Of a DNA stretch of 64,000 nucleotides, positions 51,297-62,476 are shown in pieces (position 1 is the stretch's first letter; every line of letters starts with the position of its first letter). The stretch covers positions 26,506,969 to 26,570,968 of the forward strand of contig NC_054548.1 of assembly GCF_017654505.1 (NCBI RefSeq), in the 5' to 3' direction. The DNA is from Polyodon spathula. Lineage: Eukaryota; Chordata; Actinopteri; Acipenseriformes; Polyodontidae. The translations under genes and the position numbers were made by a program. Under the pieces are notes generated by a model that worked only from the letters and a program-made list of their open reading frames with translations, made no database searches and was not told where the DNA came from.

Positions 51297-53205
51297 CCAG
51301 TACTGCACGGTCAGCTGCCCTGGCAGTGCAGACCTGCGCTTATGGCTGTCCCAGCTGCCTTGTCACATCCTCAATGCAGGCTGCAAGAACAGTGAGCTGA
51401 CTGATTTGTAGATCTGCTTTGCAAGAAGCCAACCTAAGTGGTGACATTAAATGACATACAGCAGGTGCAGATTCTCAAAGCTCTTTGCTCATTAGCACTT
51501 TTTTTTTTTTTTTTTTTTTTGTTTCAGAATTATAATTTGGAGTAATAGCTTTCAGAATCACTCTCCACAAGAGCATGGGTGATGAGAAGAGGGCACTGTT
51601 GCTGGTGTCTATACTAAAATGTAGTCCGAGACACTTGAATTATCTTTTTCTAAGATTTTTCCATAACAGATTTTAAATCTGACAGACAGGAGCAACATCT
51701 GACATATTCTTTGCCAGCTGGTGCAGAAATGTTTGATCACTCCATTTCAAAAGCAAGTTTGGTTCCAGCTAACCCTTTACAGTACCTAAGACAGCCCTGC
51801 ATTTTTAGCTCTGAAGCACAAGTTATTAAGTCTGTCATCCTTAGCTCCTGTTTGTGCATTACTTCCATCAGTTCTCCTGAGACAAGCACTTAAAAAGAGC
51901 ATGTAAGAAGTGGCATAGAAATGGCAAACAATGCCACAGGGGAAGAGGAAGCAAAAAATCAGTCTTGAATCAGAAGTGATCAAGTTATAACAAATTACAC
52001 TGATATGAAATCCCCTGCCATGAAGGCTGATTCAGACTGATACCAGAGGGATAAACAAGCCAGATTGAATTTGTTGCCTTGTTGTAATTATTTTGACAGC
52101 CTTTCAGTGAAATTGTCACATCTGTCCAAATTGTGTTTGAAAATTTGATGCGGCTGAAGGAAGCAAACAATCCTGCTTCCTGGTATTGTATTCTCTGGGA
52201 CTTTTGACCCAGCGAGTCATTGGTATCTGAGGCAGCATCAGCAAACGGTTACAGCAGCCACAAACATGCCATCTGTTTCAAGGGAGAGGAGCATTTTAGA
52301 CTCACATTATACCCACAGGAATGCACTCTGCACTGTCCGTAGGTGACATCTGCAATGAAAACACACAACTACCTGTTGGAAGTTCATGGTGTGCATAGCT
52401 AAGCTTGCCGTCTGCGGAGAATCTGACATTTCCAAAGTGGAGATGTTTCAATCACCTGCTTCCCCACCGGCTGTCTACTTGAGTGCCAATAATGTCAGCA
52501 CTCTTTTGGTGTAATCTGTTTTGGGGCTGTTCTGGGATGTTTCTGTGTTATTTTATTAGTTACTTGTGTATTTTGAATGATTAATTTGCTTTTATATAAC
52601 TGCTGTCTTCATCTGCCGTTTCTCAGTTTCCTTTTTTTTTTTTATGAATGATTTGATTTGTTTTTTAGAGATGTTTTTAGGGATGTGGAATTACTGCTCT
52701 TTCTGGTCATCTTGCCAGGACACTATTGTAAAAGAGGCCTCAGTCTCAATGAGCTTTTTCCTGGTTAAAGAATGGACAAATAAAATATGTTCAAATAACG
52801 CATTTATTGGCCCTGGAGCATGTCAAATAGGACCACCTATCACAGGTCTTGGTTGCTGCAGGTTGTTGAACTATGAAAAGATACAATTGCAATGTATGAA
52901 ATAAACATATGCAACTCTTATATCTCAGTAAGTGGTCCAGTTGTATTTAACACTATTGGGGTAGTCATAAAAAGAACACTATTTCCAAGCATGGTTCCCT
53001 TCACCATGTAATTATGAAAAATGTTTTTTGGCATCCAACTGTATTTTTTATGTAGTTTGTATTTTCACACACATTGCGTCGTTATTTTTGATGTATAAAA
53101 GAACACCGAGAGGCAATTTAGGAATTGCGAGGGAAATGTGTGAATGAACATTAAAAAGAAATAGGAATTTTCAATGTCAGACTTCTCAATGTGACAATTA
53201 TTGTT
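51297..53205. other. Intronic sequence, no gene seen
   Basis: A poly-T tract lies at about 51500-51520. No exon or classified repeat is recognised. The segment 51700-52500 is less AT-rich and could include conserved non-coding sequence, which cannot be judged from one genome. Confidence 0.4.
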
Positions 53206-53224
53206 GGGGGGGGGGGGGGGGGGG
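53206..53224. repeat. Poly-G tract
   Basis: 19 consecutive G. Length is likely unreliable. Confidence 0.9.
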
Positions 53225-54150
53225 TTGTTACCATGGTGATCTGTGAAGTGAGGCTGGGCTCAAGTGACGTGATCAAAATGCAAAATTTGAGGTTGGTGTT
53301 GAGATAATGTGGAGCAGGGGTTTGATATTTTCTAAAACTTGATCATTTTGTTTCCAATATTGTCTTGCTTCTGTTTCTCATGATATAATTGAAGACCAAT
53401 ACAAATGCCTATTCAATCACATCATCCATAATCAAATCAGTCTCACCTTTATGTCCTGTGCAGGCTTGTCTGTAGACAATTGCATTGTTATGCACTCCTG
53501 GAGTTAACTGCTGATGTTCATGAGATTCCTTGGTCTGATAAATGTTTTTATTAGGGGTCCAAGCAACACAGTTGCTGTGGAACCCTATTGTTATTGTTAA
53601 GATTATTATTATTCAGCCAAATTTTGAAATGTCTGTAAAATTAACACCGTTGCACAAAATCTCAGATAGTGGTAGAGGCCAGTGGAAGTTGTGCCAGCAT
53701 GAAAATGAAAGTCATAGATCACATGGTTTGGCAGCAATATTGGATTTTTCAAGAATTTTGGACAATTAAAAAAAAAAAATCTTCTCTGAAACCGCTTATG
53801 GTAGAGATTGGGGCTACCCTACCCTTATGCCCTAGATTTAGATTTGTTCAAGAGAAGTTGACTCATCACATGGTTCTGTGGTCATATTGCATTTCTCAAA
53901 AATATTCTAACGTCTTTTTCTCTGAAACCGATTATCATTTTTGATAATTGAAGATTGAAGAGGAACTTTGCATACATAGCCTTGGTAAGATTGTCTATCA
54001 AGTTTGTTCAAGGCAAGTTGCTACATAACAAACATGGCTGCCGCTACGGTCAATTTGCACATATTTACATATATTGCAGTATTTATCTAAGGTAAAATGT
54101 TGTATACTCATAAATCTTCAGAGAGTAGTGGAGGCCTATGAGAATTAAAG

Positions 54151-54640
54151 TATGCTCTATTAAAAAATTACCTTGATCTTGACATCTCATAAGATCAAAT
54201 GTAAATCTAGTTTATAACTCCTTATACAGTACAGATAGTCATGGTTACTATGGAACACAGATATAACACATATGTGTTCCATCCAAAAATTGCCTTGATC
54301 GTGACCTTTGACCTCTCCTTAAGGTCAAATGTAAAATTAGCTGATAACTTCTTAGAGTACAGACGGAGTGATGACTAATATGGAACACATATAGGAACCC
54401 ATATATGCTCTATGCAAAACTTACCTTGACTAACCTTTGATCTCTCCTTAAGGTCAAATGTAAAATTAACTTCTAACTCTTGACAGAATGCAGATACGGT
54501 CATGGTTACTATGGAACACATATAGTAAACCATATGCGCTCTATCCAAAGATACCCTTGCCAGTGACCTTTAACTTCTTATAAAGGTCAAATGCAGAACT
54601 GGCTTATAACTGCTTAATATTAATCTATGGTAGAATATAG
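54151..54640. repeat. Tandem array, four units of 122-131 bp
   Basis: Unit anchors CCTTGATC, CCTTGATC, CCTTGAC and CCCTTGC occur at 54171, 54293, 54424 and 54555. Shared blocks include AAGGTCAAATG, GATAACTTCTTA-like words and GGTTACTATGGAACACA. The second unit carries TGACCTTTGACCT at 54302-54314 and AGGTCA at 54322-54327; units 3 and 4 also keep AGGTCA. Confidence 0.85.
54302..54327 (-). promoter_or_regulatory. Perfect DR1 motif plus an inverted AGGTCA half-site
   Basis: On the minus strand 54314-54302 reads AGGTCAAAGGTCA, the consensus direct repeat with one-base spacing bound by HNF4, COUP-TF and RXR heterodimers such as PPAR-RXR. A further AGGTCA on the plus strand (54322-54327) lies 7 bp away in inverted orientation. 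The motif is a direct reading; binding in cells is not shown, and it may be only a chance property of the repeat. Confidence 0.4.
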
Positions 54641-54750
54641 CATAAAGCCTAGTAGAGGCTAATGGGATACTATGCCACATGTGAAATACGGTCATATGTC
54701 ACATGGTCTGGCGCTTGGACCCCAGTCATTGCTGCTTGCAGCTATATTTA

Positions 54751-56123
54751 TCTTTATTATTAGAATTATTTTTGTGAGTATGTTTGTACTGCGCTCTTGG
54801 AAATCAGTTTATTGTCTGTTGTTTTAACATGTCTGTTTAAATATTTAAACAATAAAATCAATGCACAACATTTAAAAAAAAAAACAATTGTTACCACACT
54901 GTTTAGCAAAATAGTGACGTAGCAGTACACTCAGTGTTAATCAAAATAAACATTTGTTAGCAGCTAAATGCACTCGGGTGCTCAAACTGGCATTGTTATT
55001 GGTCTTCGTGAGCCAATTTTTTTTAAAAATACATTTCAAGGATATGAGGAAAAAGAGAAGTAAGATAGATTGAAAAGAAAACCTGAAGTGACACATGGGT
55101 AAGATAATAATTTACATTTGAAACCCAAGCGATTCTACCTTTTAAAGGGATGATTTCACTGATAAACAGAGATGACTCATCAAACAAAATAACTGCAGTT
55201 AAATAGATTAAGGGAAACATTAATCGTTTCCCTGTTTTATGCTACTATTCAACAAAAATTCTCGACATACTTCTTAAATATAACACATATATACTTATGA
55301 TGAACCCCAAAGAGGGCAGAACATGTCTGCAGTTACTGTACTCTGACTTTTAAAATTATGTGAATGTAGAAGCCTTTTGGCAACTTTCACGTGATTTGAT
55401 TGGATCTTGTAATTCAGTTGTGTAGAAAGGAAAATAAACAGTGCAGTAAACTTGTAATGTTTACGAACTGGAATATTGACCACACCACTAGGAACTTGAT
55501 GGTTGAGATCTGTGATGTTTATAGCATACATATAACGAGCAACAGACTTAAGATCTGCTGCCATGGTGATTATTAAAATGTACACATTCAAAGTTATTTT
55601 CTCTGTTACATTATTAATTGTACAAAATATTGGTAAAAACTTCTCACCTTTTTAGTAGAGCAGGAACGTTAAATGTTTATGGTAGAGAACATCCATTCTG
55701 TATTCGTTTAGATTCCAAGCAGTGGAAGTGATGTAAACCAAGCAAGCTTATGAGGGTTAATACAATACAGAATGAATTGCACCGATCCCTGCCATCTGGT
55801 TCTGGCAAAGTCATTGTCCTTTGTAATTTATAGCGGCAAATAAATCAAAGAGACAGACAACATACACAATACCAAAAGTGAGACTGTCATATCAACTCAC
55901 CGTCAATCTATTTATTATCCCAGTCAATGCAAAGATGTTGTACTCTATATGGTTTGTTCCTTCAGTTTTTATTGATTTAAAACCTCCTGCTATACCAGAT
56001 GAGTCTAAAAAAAAACCCATCTGATTCATACAGAGATATACAGCCAGTAAGGGTGCAGGAATAGAAAAAATAAAAAACACAAACAAGGATAACAGAAATA
56101 GTTAGAACAATAAATAATAATAA

Positions 56124-56124
<1 letters not shown>
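54751..56124. other. Intronic sequence, no gene seen
   Basis: Nothing recognised. The frame at 55295-55591 (minus) has no motif. Confidence 0.4.
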
Positions 56125-56154
<30 letters not shown>

Positions 56155-56190
56155 AAGAAGAAGAAGAAGAAGAAGAAGAAGAAGAAGAAA
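56125..56190. repeat. (AAG)n microsatellite
   Basis: About 21 AAG units; it produces poly-Leu and poly-Ser frames on the minus strand that are artefacts. Confidence 0.95.
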
Positions 56191-56869
56191 TAACCTTAGA
56201 CTTCTGAGAAAAGACTTTGGGGAAAAGTAAAAGAACAAATAACCTTTCTTTCTGTAACATGATTTTTAAAAATAAATATAAAGTAAGTGCAGGATTTTGC
56301 AGACACATCAAAAATTGACAGGACCAAAATTTTTTAAAAAATAAAACACGTAAAACCCTGTTTAAATCACATTTCCAACACAACTGTCTTTTTGGCCCCA
56401 CCCAATTTATATAAGAACATGCCCACTGCTGGCTGGCCCCCTCAGAACATTCTATTTCTATTTCAATCAATAATGTATTTCAGTGCTTAGGAAAGAAAAG
56501 ACAATTCACTGTTCATCCACCAGAATGTTTTAAATTAAAAACTCTGAACAGCAATTGATTGACTGATGGATTGTTTTGGTATTTCTTCTCCCTTGACTGA
56601 AAACAAGAGTATGGCCTTACTGAAATGTATCTGGTTAGGGAATTATTTATGAATGTTTGCATGCACGAGTGAATGAATGAGTGGATATCTTACTTGCACC
56701 TCTGGAGTACTCTAGAGATCACAAGTAGCCAGATGCCCTGTCCTATACATTTATTGTATGAGAATGGGCCAAGAAATTAAAATTAGTACTAATATGACCC
56801 CAAAAATGGTAGTAATGCAGTATCTTCCTATTTTTTTTTTTTTTTTAGGAGATCAACAGTAGAACACCA

Positions 56870-56871
<2 letters not shown>
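56191..56871. other. Intronic sequence, no gene seen
   Basis: Nothing recognised apart from a poly-T run near 56831-56846. Confidence 0.4.

Positions 56872-56947
<76 letters not shown>
56872..56947. repeat. (TA)n microsatellite
   Basis: Pure TA run of about 38 units. Confidence 0.96.
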
Positions 56948-56950
<3 letters not shown>

Positions 56951-58269
56951 GTCGATAATATAGTATATATATATTATCATGTCATAGTGACGTTTAAGGC
57001 GTATTCCCATGCCCAACAGACGAGTGTGGAAACATGCACTCACCTCTGTCCAGCACACTGCCTTCCTTCTGTTTCTTTAATGCGGTGCTATTAGCATATG
57101 TGAATGCATCAGTAATTAGAAACATGAGATGCAAATGTATTCTAGGTGGACATTCAATATGCACATAGCGTAATCAAATTTGAATTGGGCGAAAGCCCTA
57201 ATTCGCCTGAATATACCAATATCTGCGCGATAATTGCGATGCGCCAGTTCCAATAACTGCACACTGCTGGCTCAAATAGTGTCGGAGTAACAGGGGAGGG
57301 GGGAAGCCCCCAGCACCCCCAACGCCCCAACCCAGGTAGAAGCAGTGTTACATGATACCATAGTACCATGTGCATTACAACTGTCTAGTGTTGAGGTGTC
57401 ATCGTAATTGGTAATGACAGTATGGCACACCACAGTCAGACACAGATGGAGCCCTTTAAGTATGCATTACGGGGAGGGGGATGAATAGTAAGCTGTGCTC
57501 AATACGCTTCAATGGTTTTCTGATCAAGTTCTTGTCCATGTTGTTATGATATTGATGATATTCACATCAACTGCGATGCAATGTTGAACCTGCAAAACCA
57601 CAACCCCCCCCCCCTCCCCCACACACTGGATTGGCGGATCAGTTATGTGTTTTATCATTGAGTATTGTTTTAATATGTTGGACAGCGGTAGTTTTTTATT
57701 TTTAATATATAAGAACATAATGTGAGATCTGTGGGTTATGGTAATAACCATCTCCCTTAAAAATACACATGAACTAAAATAGACTAAATGCATGTGATAC
57801 ATAATTTAGCCTACATGATACTTTATAGCTAAAAGTTGATATGGAGGGCTCTCAAAAACAGTAATACACCATTTTACAGCAGGTAAAAAAATTCATTCAT
57901 TGTAACTTTGGAGTACAACAATACTAACCCCATAAAGTAATAGATCATTCAAATATTCAAGAGAACAATAAAAACAGAAGTAAACCATTGCAAATTAAAT
58001 TATACTGTTAAAAAACCCTAAATTACTAATTATAAATATAACAAATTGAAATGTTAGTTCTTTAGAAGAGACTGCTAAAATTAATAAATTATGGTTAATA
58101 AAATCTAAATTGGCATGTTTAGTGCCCAATTCAAAATATATACCTGGGTCTAAACAGTGGCTAATCTAAATATCCTTCTGAATAGATAATGAATATAGGG
58201 CTAAGAACATTGTCAAAACCCTTCTCTATGGCTTCTTTTACCAAATCCTAATGAACTTCAAGACGTCTT
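56948..58269. other. Intronic sequence, no gene seen
   Basis: A GC-richer stretch at 57175-57330 and a C run at 57605-57620 are present. No exon or named repeat was recognised. Confidence 0.4.
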
Positions 58270-58772
58270 CAGGGGTTCCCAGACTTTTATACCCGAGGCC
58301 CATCTGTTCAGCTGCATTAGACACTGAGGCCCACTATTATCACCCCTTGGGAAAATATCAAATTAAAAAACATTTTATATGTTTAAACCTGTAACATTAT
58401 AGATAAACCTAATCTAAACTGTGCTTTATTCATTGTAATAAATATTGTGAAAGATGGTAATCACATAGAATATGCACTGGCTTTGATTTTATTAAATAAA
58501 ATAAATTGCAAAAACTAAACAGACATTTTTATCAAACCTTTAAATTAGGTACCTTTGTATACTTGAACATTTTAGAAATTCAATTATTTTTCTTGGTCAT
58601 TAAACAAGAAAGTGCATGTCTCTTTTTATTCCCGTTCATAAATATCTGAACAGGAATCACTTTTGAGTAAAACCAGTACAAGCACAAAAAACATAACTGT
58701 TAGATTATAATTTTTGAACACTGTGTAACTAAAGTCCAGCCCTTCCCTCTCACGTTGAACTGTCATGCACAA

Positions 58773-58773
<1 letters not shown>

Positions 58774-58803
<30 letters not shown>
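58774..58803. repeat. Poly-A tract, about 30 bp
   Basis: A second A run lies at 58939-58956. They create lysine-rich frames that are not genes. Confidence 0.9.
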
Positions 58804-58804
<1 letters not shown>

Positions 58805-59239
58805 AAATGTGCACAATACAGAAGGAAATGAGAGCATTGCAGAACAATTTACCTTTTTCGCCACTACTCTGTACAACCAAATACAATTTGCAAAATCACA
58901 TTCAGTTGTCTTGCAACATCCCCCCTCTACCCCCACCAAAAAAAAAAAAAAAAAATAATAATAATTGGAGCGTAGCTGCGCAATTTAACAGAAAGAAAAC
59001 TTATGAAAATAAATCCATCTGCAGCGAAATTTTAATTAGTCAAAAAACGTTTTATTATTATTTTTCTAGCGTTATTTTAACATGACTATGAACGAGCCAG
59101 TAATTAGTAAAACAGCAGCATATCTAAACATTTTAATAAATTAATTACAGTATGAAAATGTTTCTACAAAAGAAAAAAAAAATTCCAGCACCTCAAAACT
59201 GAGCCCACTGTAAAATGCATTCAAACTCCTGTAGCTGCC

Positions 59240-59733
59240 TGTGGAAGCGTGGTGGATAATTCACTGAAACAGGAGACAGACAGGTGAACTTGGCAACACC
59301 GCACAGGTGCCCAGTTTTATTTCGGGTCACTATTTTTTCTTTTGTCCCGCAGATGGCGCTCTGGGTCCGTGGTCTGATTTACCAACGATGGTAAACAGAA
59401 CCACGGGCATACCAACCGATGGTACACAATACTGGCGCCCTTGCAGGTGCTTCGAAACAATAATTCAAAACAGAAGGCACAAAGAAACAGGAAAAATAAA
59501 ACAGTAACAAAACTACAAAGAAAAGGTGCTGCACTTGACAGCTATATCCCAGTTGCCGCTACCCGTGCGACCCGGATCACCGTCCTACACTGCTGGCTAA
59601 CTAGCTTGCTCTTTTACAATGCTTCAGGGTCTGCCCAAGGGTTCCCCGCTCTCACTGCCTCGCTGTGACCCGCCTCTCAGCCATTCAGAGTGGGGGAAAG
59701 TCCACACACCCACTTTCCCACCTCCCTGTGTCA
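59240..59733 (-). mobile_element. Solo LTR, 494 bp, minus orientation
   Basis: It starts TGTGGAAGCGTGGTGG and ends CCACCTCCCTGTGTCA. CTGCC is duplicated exactly at 59235-59239 and 59734-59738. On the minus strand an AATAAAA poly-A signal lies near 59320, about 80 bp from the 3' end. The unit is CpG-richer than its surroundings. Another CTGCC at 59829 after a CA dinucleotide would allow a longer right limit, but the 59733 end gives the better LTR. Confidence 0.75.
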
Positions 59734-60390
59734 CTGCCATGACTCACAGGCGGTTGTTGGACGACTGCCGCCCTCTTCCTGCAGCATCGTGAACACGCCA
59801 GCAGAGTCAGCACAGATCTCCCCTGCTGCACTGCCTTTTTTGTCCTTTGTACTTTGCAAAATGTATTCTTTCGTAGCGGATTCAACCTATTGCAATTTTA
59901 TTAATACCAAACACACTGTTTACACCTGCCAGCAGAACAATCAAATGACCTTAACACTGACTATTGTCAGAGTTTTCACTCTAAATCCCAACTACAGGAA
60001 GGCAATATGTTTGCTCTAATTTGTTAATTTCTGCTTTGATTGACAGTCCGCCAATACTGCCTTGATATTTTATTTTTCTACAGTTACAGCTGATGCCAGC
60101 ATCTGCTTTTCCCTATTCATAGAAAAAAAAATATATAGAATGTCATTACATCTTTCGGCCGTGGACCACAGTTTGGGAACCCTGGTTTCCTGAAAAGAAT
60201 GGCAACCATTACCGAATGGGAAGAGCCTCTCTGACCGTCAATCACTGAGCATATATAAAAAAAAGCTGCCCTATCGTGGCCCTGTTGTGAGGAGGAAGTC
60301 CCTCCCACCTCCTGCTGAAGAGGGACATCCTCACAGTAGCATATCCCCATTTTCCTTCTAAATCGAAGGTCAGCTAGGGACACGACCTTG

Positions 60391-60482
60391 AAGGGTAATG
60401 GTTGTCATTCTTTTCAGGGAACCAGGGTTATGGTAAAAGGGTTCCCTTTCAAGTGGAATGACAACCATTATCGATTGGGAAG
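60391..60482. repeat. Internal complementary region of the DIRS-like element
   Basis: GGTAATGGTTGTCATTC...TTTCAGGGAACC on the left pairs with GGTTCCCTTTCAAGTGG and GAATGACAACCATT on the right, around a loop of about 18 bp. Its two halves match the two terminal repeats, as in DIRS-1. Confidence 0.8.
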
Positions 60483-60509
60483 CTATACCAAAGCTGTCGT
60501 GACTCCAGA

Positions 60510-60857
60510 TTACTGACAGTACAACCTCACAGCAATAGCCTCAGAGCCCTCATGATGCCTAAGGCCATGCCATCTGCAACACCCTAGAGCCCAGGGTCTC
60601 ACTCGGTTTGCAACATCAAGGTGGTAAAAATGTGCAAAGCTCATCCAAGGAGGTGCCATGAAAGAGAGCCCAGAAGTCGCTTGGCCCCTGGTAGAATGGG
60701 ACGTAATCTCCCCCGGTATGGGGGAGTCCATCTGTTCATATGGCAAGCGTATGGCATCTGACACCCAGTGTGCTAGAAGTTGCTTTGACAGGGCTTGACC
60801 TCTACAGCGGGACCTATAGAGAGACAAACAGCTGGTTGGACTGTCTCCAGGTGCCAC
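60510..60857 (-). pseudogene. C-terminal part of a DIRS tyrosine recombinase
   Basis: The minus frame holds RCRGQALSKQLLAHWVSDAI, RLPYEQMDSPIPGEITSHST, RGQATSGLSFMAPPWMSFAH and FYHLDVANRV. HSTR is the HxxR motif and the Tyr in HFYHLDV is the expected nucleophile of a lambda-integrase-type recombinase, as used by DIRS elements. The spacing between them is a little short, so a small deletion is likely. The N-terminal half with the first catalytic Arg is missing. Confidence 0.82.
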
Positions 60858-60982
60858 GGTTCAGTTTTCACCGGCAGTCCTTGTTGGGGAGTGTGTTTCT
60901 GGTCTGGCGTCACCCCTGCAAAGCCATCCTGCTCACATTCAGCCAAAGATGTCGGTGAGCGGCCACCAGCGCCACCTGCCTG

Positions 60983-61525
60983 ATGCCTGACCTAACTCCC
61001 CCATCAGGTCAGTCATTGCTGCCGTCACCTCCTGAAGCTCCCCCGCGTCTGTCTCCATTGCCCACTCCTGCAGTCTCGCCGCTAGCTATGACTGGTAGAG
61101 TACCAAAATGGACATGTCGTTTTGTCGCCCTTACTGACAACGCCGCTGAAGCATATGTCTTTTTTAGCATGTTGTCAGTAGTCCTGCAAGGCTTAGGACG
61201 GGCAGGTAGGGTCTTTATCCCCTCTGGCGAAGGTGGATCCTTGCACCAGCACCATAACCATGTCCCCGATGGGAGGGAACGTGCCCAGGCCAGCTTCTTG
61301 GGCTCCGGCGGTGTGCAGCAAGGACTCCGCTGTTCTGGAGCCCGAGGGAGCAGACGCTGGGTGGCAAACCAGCTCTACAAAGTCTTGACATCAAGGGAGG
61401 GCATGTTGTGGGTGCCCTTTCTGTTTCAGGAAGCGGTTCCCCTTCCTCTCCTGTTCCACTGGCCAGGGAACGTCCGTGGCAGCAGTTGCGTGCTGAGAGA
61501 CTTTCTCTTCACAGTAGGGCCCTGA
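60983..61525 (-). pseudogene. Probable gag-like remnant of the DIRS element
   Basis: The minus strand just inside the right terminal repeat reads, with stops, as a basic, proline-rich sequence (for example APEQRSPCCTPPEPKKLAWA). In DIRS-1 elements the gag-like gene follows the 5' terminal repeat, so this is where it should be. The call rests on position; I see no diagnostic motif. The 180-residue open frame on the plus strand here is its antisense shadow. Confidence 0.45.
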
Positions 61526-61618
61526 TAGAGCAACTTATTTATATATGCTCAGTGATTAGGTAATGGTTGTCATTCCACTTGAAAGTGAATCAGGGGTTTC
61601 CAAACTGTGGTCCACATA

Positions 61619-61619
<1 letters not shown>

Positions 61620-61649
<30 letters not shown>

Positions 61650-61650
61650 A
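61620..61650. repeat. (TG)n microsatellite
   Basis: TG run of about 15 units, ending at the TA target of the next MITE. Confidence 0.9.
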
Positions 61651-61989
61651 CAGCAATGGCCAAAACTGTTGCATCACCCTATATCCTATAAAGTTTAATG
61701 AAATCTGCTGAATAATGTTACGTTAACATATTGAATTACATACCGCTTTATAGTTTTCCATATACCTGTACAGTACTAATCGAAATGTGACATTTCGAAG
61801 TCTAACATGAAATACAGTATTACTACTATGGTTTCCAGTAGATTTTTGCAATGCCATTTTGTAGTTTCTTTGATTACATGATGTTAAATAAAATATCTAA
61901 ATTATGTTCATATAGTTGTTTTTTTTTGTTGTTTTTTTTTTTTTAAATCCTACAATTCTGGGTGATGCAAAATCTGTTGGTGATAGCTG
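61651..61989 (+). mobile_element. MITE copy 1, 339 bp, TA-flanked
   Basis: The left end CAGCAATGGCCAAAACTGTT leads into GCATCACCC. The right end GGGTGATGCAAAATCTGTTG leads into GTGATAGCTG. They are inverted repeats, with TA at 61649-61650 and 61990-61991, as for Tc1/mariner-mobilised elements. It has no coding capacity. A second copy lies at 50945-51296. Confidence 0.88.
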
Positions 61990-61991
61990 TA

Positions 61992-62476
61992 TACATTTTG
62001 GTTTTTTATGTCTTAAACCCATCAACTTATCCCAAGTAATGTATATTACTACTGTGTAATTTTCTAGGTATTATTTGCAAACATGTTGGTGTAATAACTA
62101 TAAAGACTTTTAGATTACAATTTATTTCGGGTATTTTTATTAAAGAGGTCAAAAATAAAATAGTTAGTTTTTAGTTTTTTTTTTTTTATGTCTTAAACCC
62201 ATGTTTACTAGGGTTTACTATACTACTGACACAGCAGAGAATAATACACTTTTAAAACACTGTTATTTTATATTTCTGACAATATTTGTCACCTAGACAG
62301 CCCAAGGAAGAAATGAATGTTCTTTGCGCTTTTTATTTTTCACGGTGAATTGAAACACCTTTACTAGAGAATGTGTCTAACCCCCAGAGAGCTGAGTTCT
62401 GTAATATTACTGTATTAGAGTTCTCTGCTTAGATAGATCCTTGTGGACTACCATTTGTCAAGATCACTTGCATTTA
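61992..62476. other. Intronic sequence, no gene seen
   Basis: Nothing recognised. Confidence 0.4.

Larger units (their letters stand above)
53554..54750. repeat. Dispersed repeat bounded by an 11-bp inverted repeat
   Basis: GGGGTCCAAGC at 53554-53564 and GCTTGGACCCC at 54713-54723 are perfect inverted repeats. The sequence just inside and outside (AACACAGTTGCTGTGG on the left; CATTGCTGCTTGCAGCTATA on the right) matches my memory of a widespread fish repeat with TTATTATT flanks, which I cannot name. It contains no transposase. Inside is a tandem array, entered separately. Confidence 0.6.
58270..60184. mobile_element. Candidate non-autonomous hAT-like unit
   Basis: The left end CAGGGGTTCCCAGACTTTTA continues into an ACCCGAGGCCCA-type segment. 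The right end read inwards is CAGGGTTCCCAAACTGTGGT. Both match the general hAT terminus pattern, and about 11 bases agree between the ends. No 8-bp target duplication is visible (GACGTCTT versus GTTTCCTG) and no transposase is present. The right end abuts the DIRS-like element, so the ends may belong to different copies. Confidence 0.38.
60161..61615 (-). mobile_element. Compact DIRS-1-like retrotransposon with inverted ends
   Basis: The left end (60161-60300) and right end (61500-61615) are inverted copies: both contain ATGRCAACCATTACC, AATCACTGAGCATATATAAA and a GGCCCTRNTGTGA-type segment. Near the left end an internal complementary region (60391-60482) pairs AATGGTTGTCATTC with GAATGACAACCATT, joining end-like sequences head to head. 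Inverted terminal repeats plus an internal complementary region at the recombinase side are hallmarks of DIRS-1 elements, which replicate through a circular intermediate. At 1.45 kb it lacks reverse transcriptase, RNase H and methyltransferase. The outermost 20 bp resemble hAT ends, so true limits may be about 60179-61595. Confidence 0.85.

Noticed and set aside
56101..56238. Poly-Leu/poly-Ser frames on the minus strand
   Set aside because: Translated (AAG)n microsatellite.
58626..59085. Poly-Lys and poly-Phe frames
   Set aside because: Translated poly-A tracts on either strand.
60983..61525. 180-residue plus-strand open frame in GC-rich sequence
   Set aside because: The surrounding DIRS-like element is oriented on the minus strand, with its recombinase there, so this frame is an antisense shadow.
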